The position numbers were made by a program, and so were the translations under genes. Of a stretch of DNA of 30,396 nucleotides, positions 1 to 11,000 are shown piece by piece. Origin of the DNA: Saccoglossus kowalevskii (Eukaryota > Hemichordata > Enteropneusta > Harrimaniidae); contig NW_003140826.1 of assembly GCF_000003605.2 (NCBI RefSeq), positions 67,245 through 97,640 of the forward strand. Direction: 5' to 3'. The notes under the pieces were generated by a model, which saw only the letters and a list, made by a program, of their open reading frames with translations, made no database searches and was not told where the DNA came from. Each line of letters opens with the position of its first letter. Positions within the stretch are counted from its first letter, which is position 1.

Positions 1-1907
1 AACTTTATTTCGTTTCAATTCATAATCTGTAATTAATATATTATTACCCATCGACAATTTAATAAATACATATAGATGTATAGATAACTTTCGAAATTCC
101 AATTGAAGATTTCAATAAATACATCTACCGTTACATGCTACATTAACTATTCATTCTAAATACTTAGAAACGTTTATATCCCCCACCCCAAAAGAAATAT
201 TGAAAAAGGTCCGATGTCGTGTATACGAATATCCTATTCATTGCATCTTGTATTCAGTGCCCTCCCTAGATGCCCATGTATTTTACTGGGCGCCCTGATT
301 GGTTGGCGATACTGGTATATTGATTGTATATTGATTTGACAGGTCAAAGGTTAAATTCGAACATGTATGACTTGCATACGTAATGAATACATGGAAAGAG
401 CAATTACTTTTGTCTCGTTGAGGGAATTTTACGACTCGTGCAAAGTTAAACATTTACCAACCCTTGTAAACACTCATACACGATTGGATGTCTAATTTGC
501 TGCCGTCATTTAGCAATTTTCAAGAATATTAGAACGAAACGGAATAGTCCAAATTATTTAATAGGCGATTTTCTGTATATATTTCATACAGCATATATTT
601 GCAATTTGACAGAGTAGCTGATGTCACGGTCAATATCATATTCGTAACAAAGACGCAACGCTGAATGCTAGAGTGCAAATTATCCGACGGACATGACATT
701 ATGGTTGGCAATTACAGATTCCAAGCATAAAACATGCTTACTGCATAAAATAGTCCTATTTAATATTCAGACGTTGAAGCTCTAATCAGTAAAACTGTCG
801 GACCACTTAAAATTAATTAGCGACGGATTGATGACTCGGTGCGGATGTTTGATTTACATAGTTATTATCACAAAGTGGAAAGCACTAAATCAACTTAGCG
901 AGCCGGGATTTCCGATACGTTTTGTCAAGACTAATGCATTCAATTTGAGTCGGATTCCATCAGTAATACTAGGCAAACAATTACGCCGTTCAATCATGTA
1001 CAATTGATTCACAAATATGTGCAACTACTCTTTGAACCTCGCAAAAAAAAGTCAGCAATTAATTTTGACGGCGGAGCGGGTCAAACAATCATATCGAGTA
1101 ACTGAGATTTCCCAGGTGAAATAATGTTTAGAATCGTATGTGAAGGACGAAGTTAAATCTTTACTTCAAAATTCAATTTCTGCAGTTTTAACGCGTACAA
1201 CAGTGAAGTCCACGGATAATGGTACATCGTCAATTGGATTCAATTCGGCATAGTTTTCACGAATCGAATTGGAATAGCGTTCACTATATTGTGCAATTTA
1301 ATCGTCATCGCATAGACATTTACATCGGATGTATAACTACACTGATATGTCTACCACGTGAATATGCGTTTTATTTAAATCAACATATGAAGTCGTTCTT
1401 TTTATTTCATAATTGTCTGATTACGTTGTACAATAGAAAAATCACCGTTGATTGAAGCTTCTATGCAAAAGATGGCATGCTGGCTTGAACAAACCACTTC
1501 ATTTACCTGATTTAAAAAAAATGATTGAACAATGAAAAATTCAATTACAAAAGAAACAAGCAACCGCATTCTTATCTCCCCTGTGGGGATATCTATTTAA
1601 TTATTTTTCTCTTTGATTTAACGTTCCATGAAAAAATATCCGAGGGTCAAAATAGGAAAACATAATAATCCCCGACTGACAACCCTCAACATGACATAGT
1701 ACATCGGGCTGTTTATGTATACAGATTTCCGGGCCACATTAACGAGAGTAATTAGTTGCGTTAGTCAGCCACGCTACGCGTACACGAATATTCAGATTAT
1801 TTTGTTTGACACGCGATCAGTCCCTGGGGACAACGATTTTGTGGAAGAGGGATTTTCACAAGTGTCAACTGCTACCGCAAAGTTATTTTGACATCTGCAT
1901 ATATTTT
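1..1907. other. Upstream non-coding DNA, 5' of the COLQ-like gene
   Basis: AT-rich sequence with no reading frame that resembles a protein. It holds a possible nuclear-receptor DR1 site at 341-353 close to an inverted CCAAT box (ATTGG near 300). A pyrimidine-rich stretch ending in AG at 1920-1921 suggests that a 5' UTR intron ends there. If so, the true promoter and a non-coding first exon lie somewhere in this stretch or left of the window. I could not place the transcription start. Confidence 0.6.
341..353 (+). promoter_or_regulatory. Candidate nuclear-receptor DR1 element
   Basis: AGGTCA-A-AGGTTA is a direct repeat of two nuclear-receptor half-sites with a 1-nt spacer, the arrangement bound by HNF4, RXR heterodimers and COUP-TF. 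One base departs from the ideal second half-site. An ATTGG box lies about 45 bp upstream. Short motifs occur by chance, and no transcription start is mapped here. Confidence 0.25.
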
Positions 1908-1921
1908 CTCATTTATTTCAG

Positions 1922-1944
1922 CGCTATGACGAAATAAGTGAGCG
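1922..1944 (+). other. COLQ: 5' UTR segment with a minimal upstream ORF
   Basis: A pyrimidine-rich run ends in TTTCAG at 1916-1921, so this 23-nt leader probably begins just after a splice acceptor. It holds a three-codon upstream ORF (ATG ACG AAA TAA, 1926-1937) that stops 7 nt before the main ATG at 1945. Such a minimal uORF could lower initiation or act through reinitiation. The main ATG has G at -3, a moderate context. Confidence 0.45.
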
Positions 1945-2044
1945 ATGACTCTTCGAAAGCTACTATGGATGTTATTAATATTGCATATTACCACTGTTTC
2001 ATCTACCAACAAATCTCGAACAAAAGATAGCGGCGAAATTGACG
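1945..2044 (+). CDS. COLQ: COLQ-like exon 1: signal peptide
   Basis: ATG at 1945 starts a secretory signal: a basic n-region (TLRK), a hydrophobic core (LLWMLLILH), and a likely cleavage after TTVSS around residue 20. The exon closes with a consensus donor (G|GTAAGT) in phase 1, leaving the first base of Gly34. It is separated from exon 2 by 8.3 kb, the largest intron of the gene. Confidence 0.85.
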
Positions 2045-5000
2045 GTAAGTTGTCAGTGAGTTTGTAGTTACATTTTACGACGCGCTCGGAATTGTTGACC
2101 GTTGATCGTTTCCCACAGAAATTGACTTCAGCTATTTTGTCTATATGTTGCAAAATACATGTACTAGAAAAGAATACATCAACGTGATTCAAGTAACAGA
2201 GGGTGTGTTTCTAGCTTGAGCTAGCTTAGAGAGAAAAAAACAATCAACCTTTAGAGCAAAAGGTTGAAGAGAATCAAATGTGTAGGTCAATGTCATCGAC
2301 CAAGTTTATTTAGAACTATCGTTCAGGCGGCAGTCGCACTAAACATAATTAAACAAACGGGTTATTTAATGTCAGGTGTATATGTTTTTAACATTATAAA
2401 TGAAACCCGGATGTACAGGTACTCAACAATTTATTTGCGTTTTATAGTGAGGAGTTGTTTGTGATATTTTTGTATAATAACTAGTAATAACATACACAGA
2501 ATACGTACTATACTGTACTATTCAGGTACTACTTGACACATTGCGAATATATCGTATTTTATTTTGGGCTCGTTAAAGTTGGAGAGATGTTCCATCCTAG
2601 AGAGTGATTTTTTGGTGATTGCTGGAGTTGCAGAGGCAATGCACGCAATACATTCAATTTAAATGCGTTTTAAAAAAAAATATTTCAGTCGGTTAGCGAT
2701 CTCGAAGTTAATCGACTGCTGTAATTGGGTTAAGTGGATTGCCAGAATTAAATGGAATTTGCAATTACTGGGGATGAGGGTTACGCGATTACACAAACTG
2801 ATACGGAAGAGATCGCGCTATTTAAAATTCTCTGCATGAGAATCAGCGTTTAGAGTACGTGACTTTCCGATTCTTGCATCCCCGAGACATTTATGAATAT
2901 CACTGTATAAAACTACTAATATTACTAACTAAATGTTAAATCTGACGTCTCTTTTTAGTAATAATTAGTCTAAAACAATATTTAGAAAATAAGACAGAGA
3001 AAACTGGGTCGATGACGTTGCGTGCTCGACACGTATCTGATTGGTTCTATCTCATTCCTTTTAGTATGATGACCACGCAGACCGGCAATAGATAAGGTAG
3101 CAGGTCACATGCTTAACCTTGGTGATTACTGCATAGTTAATCTTTAAATACACTCTATTAATTATTATTGGGATCTACTATACCAAGGAATTAATTTCAA
3201 TTTAAAAGTTATTATTACATACATGATTTCGTGTCCACCAACAACGTTCATTAGTGGTAATTGTTGTGATTTCGTCGTCAATTTCAATAAAACGATATTT
3301 ACTCCACATTCCAAGCAGAAGAAAAAAGATTGTGTAAGGAACGCTCACTATCTTACCAATCATTTTACTTCCGATTGGATTTTCCAGCAGATTTAGTACA
3401 CTCATATATTTCTCTTTCATCGAGTTGCAAGGCAGTGTTTGTGTTTGTGTATGCACATTGCGTTAGGGTCTTTGAATTTTACAATGTATCTTTATTTCAT
3501 TCTGTTATTTGCAAAATCTAAAATAAAAAAGTATGATTGTTAAATTATTTTTCGCACTAAATATATGGTTTAAAAATTCTACACAAATGGCTGTCACGAG
3601 TTGTAATGGCATATCAGAGATTATTATACCTGATTTTGTTTCCCACGGGGTTTGTTTTAAATTGTCCATTTTAACATGTGTTTTTTTCGGAATTAATACT
3701 GTACATCTTTATATTGGAAACAAACCTTGGCAATTGTTGTAATTTGTATTCGTATTAAAAAAAATGCGAGACCTGAAGATCACGCGCGACATCCATTGTT
3801 ATTGTTTCTAGGTTACCAGTACATTACATGATCAAAATTATGTTATGATAATGCGCGACACTGCAAATGTCTAATCTAGCGTTTGGTATGTTACCCAAAA
3901 TACATCAGAATCATGCCAGATTACTGTATACGCTTATATCCATAATATACTTGTGCAGAGGACACATGCGGGTCAAACGACTTTACGAGTATGTCACGTA
4001 AGAAACGTGTGTTTGATGAACTCGATTAAAATTCTTCGAAGATTTTATTTAATAACCAATTCGGGCGTGAAAGCAATTGTATGCTGTTAAGATGCGGATG
4101 TCGCAAACTTCGAGCTAAAGTTATCTGTCATTCACATGTACAACCTAACTGAAATAAATGCAGACATATACAGTTACTGAAAAACAAAAACAAAATTGTA
4201 AATTGTAAAAAGTTGTGAGGTTATTGACCAGTAGTATGCACAAGTGTGGTAATACTTCTTCGATAAAGTGCTCATTGCTACTGTATCGCCATTAATGGTT
4301 CTTCCGTTCCCATGGGACTGGACTGAATTATTAGTATGTTATGATTTCAGACACGATTAGTTAAAGACGGGGACATGACAGGAAATGAATGGATGCTATA
4401 AATACTGTAATAACGGCTATAGCAGAAATAGTAATGTCGAATACGCACAGAACTGTCTAGTAATATAAAGATACAATCAGTACTTAATAAACCGGAACTA
4501 ACTAGCTGTTGTGACTTGTGCACAAATTAGTGATTAATCTCTATTTTCTTAGAAATATTCTGGCGTCAATTATGTGTAGACGTAGTTACATTGACGAATA
4601 AACCACACACACGCGTGTACATTGTCCGGTACACTCATATCAATAAACACATTACGTAATTCTTCTATAGTCCGAGACAGTCATTCCTGAATTGGATGAT
4701 ACAATTTTTTTTATTGGATGAATTGTCGGACAATATTTCAAAGCATGCACGCTATATCACATACATAACTCATAAAAGTGCCGATAACCTTGTTCCAAAA
4801 ATAGATCCACGGCGATGTTTCAGTTAAATGAAATGATCGGACTAAAATTGTATGTTCTGTCTTGTAATATTATTAAATTTATTTCATTCTAAAGTTCGAT
4901 TTATTTCGTTATTAAGTTTTTACGTGTGTTAAAAGAATGTAATTGGACAAGTGGTAACTATGGAAACATACATCGCCATAAATCGATAGTGCACCTTGGT

Positions 5001-8000
5001 TGGCAGACTGCTGTAATTTGTACATGTCCGCTGTTCTGATGATTGGCAGATTAGATTAATTACGATCTTGCATATTCGGTGTTCAGCACTCCCGCGCCGT
5101 AGTCATAACCAAAATAGACTAAATAATCAGCAACAATCAATCAATATCTTTTTTATTACAGTCTGTATCAGAGCGAATCATCCGATTAGTAATTCCTCTT
5201 GCCAGTCACGTGCGTATTTCGATACCATGGACAATCAGCCACCATGTCACAAGCGCACTTGAGTATGTAGGTCGAACCAAACGGAGTATGGTACGGATCA
5301 GTTACAGGCATACCGTAGAGTCAATGGTATATAGAGCTTAAACTTCTTTTAGATATAGCTGCAGGCCGTAACCCAAACTAGACAGTGATAGTGTTCGAAC
5401 GATCACGACAAGATCGTGAATTTCACGATCAAGTTTTATCCTTAGTTCTTCCAGAAAATTGTGTTGTGCTTTTGCCACATAATCAACCTCCTTTCATTTT
5501 GTGGTTGCGGCTGCTGTTTAGGCCACGAATTACAATAAATAGTTGAGTATTATTAATCACATTCTTGTAAATTCATTTATCGTGCTTATAATTACGAAAT
5601 AAACAATTTGTATATCTTACGACAACATACTAACATTAAATATTATTACATGACTATAATTTGAATGCGATGCATTTGTTTCGAAATAATTAAACACATT
5701 TAACTCCCGATGTTAACTTTGAAGCGATCATGTTCATTTTTGTAAATTGTAGCGGATGTCAAGGACCACCCACGACCAACGTAAACGTGTATGATTCAGA
5801 TTAACCTGGTTGAGACTTACGACATACTACGTGAATGGATTTCAATGTTATTACGTTAGTAGATTATTAGATTTAATACAAACAATACAGAGCAACCCAA
5901 GCCTGATTTTGTCAAGGTCCATGTGCACACCATTGGAATAATGTATTTATAAAATGGACTATTGGTTCATGCATGACATGCCTTTACTTCTTTGAAACGG
6001 GTCATCGGACTTTGGAAGTGTAGTGTTACCGAACGATATTAAACTGACACCGATACTGTAGTATATCTAGTGTTACAATTTAGCACTTTGAACTATACAC
6101 TTGACACTCGTTCGCTACGTACACAAGACGGGAAACTAGTCATTATACATAAACTGTACGCCACTTCGAGTCCCAAGCGACGATAACAACGCACGCTAAA
6201 CACACAAAGGCTCATGGGTAGACGCGTGTTTGTAAACAACGTTACGCTATGGCTGTCTGCCGCATGCGCAGGTGACGACTCTCCCGCTTTAATGTCTGCT
6301 ATTCCTAATTTTACTTTACGTACTTCAATAATAAGTCATCAATTCAGTGCATTTCTCAGCATTGAATACAGCGATGTATTACATGTTTTACTCATGATGT
6401 TTTACTCATCGGCGTGTTCTACATCAACGAAACGTCCATCGAAGTTTTTGCTGAGAAACAATATGGTCAATGCAGGAAACATAATTAACCAATTCAGTGC
6501 GTTGTGTTTAGCTAATACTAATAATATATATTGTTATACATCTGTCACCGTAACGCTATAAGTTACAGCGTGCCATAATTTTGCGATATTTAACGGGGTA
6601 TTTTCATTCTACCATATAAGGTATGCGAATTCCAAATATGGAATGATTACGCGCGTAAACAAACATGGCTGCCACCAGAGTTTGACCGAATTCTACACAG
6701 AGAAGTTCGCTGATTCTGTTCCAAATTTTTTTGATTTCGGTGTTTCCATGATGTATCCTAGGAAGGAAAAGATGTATAATATAAGGTTATTACGAGAATA
6801 CCTCAAAATATGCACTCAGACAGTACGCCGTCGCATCGACCTATGCTGCGCGTCGGTCAATACTACCGATGTACTGTCTTCATGCATACTTTGAGGTATC
6901 CTCGTAAAAACCTTATAATACATAGCACGATTCATATTTTTAAAGGTATATGTTTTCTGAATATTCGACGCAAATCTTACCCATCATGCAATGCACCGTA
7001 TAGGGTGGCCATGTTAAAAAGCCACACGTCATCCCAATGGCGATACCGAGATACTCTCCTATGACTATGAAAGGCAAATGATTCAGTAGCAAATTCATTT
7101 ATCCAGAACTTCTAAATAATCCCTGGATAATGCACATAATTTAGGTACGTTAGCTTGGTGTTGCCATAATAAAACCAGTACAACAAATAGATAGCTGCAC
7201 CAACACTAACATATAAGTACATGTTCTATTGTATTTCTATATAATATTATGCTTACATGTTACAAAATGCAAGTGAGATCCAATATGACTGATGTATACA
7301 GTACAAAGTTAGTTCCGTATCACTTTGATTTTATGCTGGGACATAAACCTTTGACATTTTAAACACTCATCGGTATAATCTCCACACAGCTGATTGTAAT
7401 CAATTTACTATGATACTATTTTGATGCCGAGAGCTCACCCGAATGCCCACGTCATTTCGTTCGTTGACGTCATCAAATACCGAGGTTAAAGGGTATTTTT
7501 AAATTCAGTAATATCGTAAAAGTATTCACAACTTATCTGTAAACAAAAGCAATGAATTTATTTTGCAATCGTTTTTATAATCATTCACATATAGTATATA
7601 TGTAATGATTATCATGAACTATGTATATGAGAAACAAAACGTTAAATTATATAACTTAAATACGTAGAGGGATTGCCTGAAAAGCTAACCTGTAAGCATA
7701 TAGCTAGCATATCCGAACGAATTCAGATTTCCTACCTATAGCTTCGCCCATCTCTCCGCATTGTCTCGTATCTCGCGATCGGGCATTACCCGATATGATT
7801 CAAACTTGTTGGGTGGCGCGTATGCCATTTTGTTCAGCAGTCCGGTTACCAATGACTAGCGCGTGTCTTTTTATTTAGAAAAAATCAATTTGCCCAAATG
7901 TAGGGTGTTCATTCCATGAAATGTGTAGCGTAATTATTTTTTTTGATTAATAGTGGGTGTTTATTAAAAATCAGGCCAAACACATAAAGTCGAAGACAAG

Positions 8001-11000
8001 CCAGTTATTCGTTGCGTTTTGTTTCAAAACTAGTCTAAGAATGGATATGTGGCTAGTCAAAAAATGCGTCAAGCAGTGTGTAGCCATTGTTCCATTCGAG
8101 AGAGAGGGTAACATGTCACTGAAAACCAGTACTGCCGATAGTTAATGCCGTTTTCTGATACGTGTTATTTATTGCGGTCTGCCAAAGAAGTACTGTGTTT
8201 ACGTGTTTTTGTATAAATTGCCAATGGGGTAATTGACAGCGCATGCTTATCTCACAACTATAATGATTCAAGCCACAGCTGAGCTGCTATGTAAAGCATT
8301 TAATTTGTAATTGTAATGCACATTAAGATTTCATTGACGTAGTGTGTAATACGTCTCGTGACTATAATAGTAACTGACCATAAACGTCGAGCATTCATCG
8401 GCGGATGTGGGATAATATTACAACAATATTTTGTTAAAGGCTGTTCTCGCGTATTAATAAATTCGGATAATATTATTACCCTATTTTTTGTTTTGTTTTC
8501 GCCCATTAGGAACCAATGTTAAATGGCTCGACGTTTTCGTGGTCTTAGTCATTTTGCACCAAAAGTTCGTTCGTGAGTTTTGTAAACAACGTCATTGAAT
8601 AAAACCATAATGTATAAAATAAATTATCATAAACAAGTGAAAATTAGGAATTCGCTTCATTCGATCGACAAAGTAGTTTAATGTGTAGTAAACCATAGTG
8701 AAACGTATAGAAATTTTGGTGGGTAATAAGTGAAAAGTGTCGTGAAAAAATATTCGACGTCACAATGAGAGACGATGTCATTAAGATATATACCAAATAT
8801 ATATACAGTCAACGGTGAATAGTCCCAACTACGAGAATACCACAAAGTATGCACGAATAGAAGTCACTGAGCCGGAAATCCTTAAAATGAAATTCCCACA
8901 ATTCAAACTCTAACATTATAAAGTCACGTGATAATAAAATTACATTATTGTCACAAATATTGAATTTATGGGCCGTCGATCAATCATAAATCTGTCATTT
9001 TTTCTTGTTTAAATACTTCAGAATTTTCCCGGTTTAATGGCAATTGTGGTGACAATATTTCGTGAATGTCACTGACACTGTTTCGCAATCAAACAAAAAA
9101 TCGCTATTTTCACAAACTTTTCAACATCAGTTAAACTTCCGTCAGTGATATACATTCTGAGTTCACTCTCATTATCGATCAATCAATTTAGTACGGGAGA
9201 TAAATAACATTTAATAGTAACTTATCCGTAATAAATATATTGCAATATAAAAACATACCATCAGAATGTATTAAACAAAGTATATCACTCAAAAATATAT
9301 CATATCATTCAAAGTTAAACAATTAAAAACGTAATTGACTAATGAATTATCGAAACGATGTGGTACTAAAGATTGTAACTTTGGTATTAATCTCTCAAGA
9401 GGCAAATAGTAAGTTGGAAGTATGGCATTTCCAAAAAATTTTCTTTGGTTTTAGTATATTTTTGTTGACTCGCACATGTCAAATAGAATGTCAATTTATT
9501 TCTATGAAAACAGGAACTGTAATAAGGATTGGAGAGATGAAATAACCGGCACTTAACCGAGATTTGCGGGTAAAACATGCCACATATGTCACTGTCGTCT
9601 TAAGATCGGTGGATTATTGTTATATTAACGGGATCATCGGTGGTTACACTGATTATCACGCTTATTGCATGTACATTTCACGACGTCATTTTGGCAGTAT
9701 CTTATAGTATTGTTTTTTTTCTTTTTCAATCTGACACACATCCAGTGATTAATAGTCAAGCAGTGCCCCAGCTGTGGATGTTAATTATTATGTTTTCCTT
9801 AACCGTGATCGTTAATAATGTTTGTATTAAGAAGGCGTGCAATTATATAACGTATTACAACAAGGGGCACTTAACTGTACTGTAAATTAGGCGAGCGCTA
9901 TATTCATGCAATGACGTATTAATTATATATCTGACATATATTAATGCCACATGTATATCTAGCCTGACATGTAGGCGTGAGTGGCGCCCTCGCCGGCCGT
10001 ACGGCACCAGAACTTGCTGTGTGTGGGGTTTGGAGCACCGCAAACACACGCGATCTCGTCAGCGCAAAGTATATCTAAAACAAGATAATAAATTGCACCG
10101 TGCTTCAAAACACTCGAATTGTATTTATTACGCATATATATCATATTGCAGTATGACCAGTCTCTATATCGATAGCGATGAACTTCTTTATTATTTCATG
10201 TACTTGTCATTTTAATCGTAATTAGCTGGAGCATTAAATGCATATATGGTTGTCTTAATATTGTTGTGTCAATTTTATGTTTGCGTCATAGAATAAAACA
10301 TGAACGGAAAAAACTCTCATATCGTGAATATGTTTTGTTTCTGTTTCAGGCAGATGTCTTCATGGCGACATAACAATTCCTAACAATGAACGCTTCACGC
10401 CTGAAGAGGACGCATGCGCAACATGTATATGCCAGGTATATTCACATTTTTATTTCAGTATAACGTGTGGTTTGAATAGATTTTGAATAAAATCGTAATC
10501 ATTTCCCAAGTAGTGAATACTTAAAGGGCGGTAGTCGTCGCACTGGGCATGTGCGACATTTGTGTTGATAAACATTCAATGCGCTCTTCTAATTGAAATC
10601 ACAAGTATGAGGTTTGACCTGGGCGCGACTTGCACTAATTACCGCCGGTGACTCCTTCGATATCATCCAATCACCTGAAAACATCTAATTAAAGCTTGGT
10701 AACGTCTCAGTTAGTACTCCTGTAATCTGCGCAACAGTCAAAGTCGCCATCTTTGTTAATATGAGACCCATATATCTCGCGCATGCGTGGCGCCCTTCAA
10801 ATTAAATTGCAAAACATAGAATTAAATTAATTGTATCATAGTTGATGCGTGTCGTCGTTGTGCAGATTCAGTAAACAACAACTACCACGATTGCTCACAG
10901 GACACATGCCGAAGAACGTCAGTTTTCAGCAATGTAATGAGAAGATCTGAATAAATGTTTTCTTCTCACAGGAAGGTAAGGTGACATGTAAGCCGATAAT

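Larger units (their letters stand above)
2045..10349 (+). other. COLQ: Intron 1 of the COLQ-like gene (8.3 kb)
   Basis: Bounded by GTAAGT and a TTTCTGTTTCAG acceptor. Apart from the elements listed separately (a miniature transposon fragment, paired CArG boxes, a fold-back element and its stray arm, a CRE, palindromes, a GC-rich island) I see no coding exon in it. The open frames in it are short, with composition typical of random AT-rich DNA. Confidence 0.7.

Noticed and set aside
10523-10652. Possible second MITE type with GGCGGTA ends in intron 2
   Set aside because: Similarity of the two ends fades after about 7 bases, and no second copy is seen.
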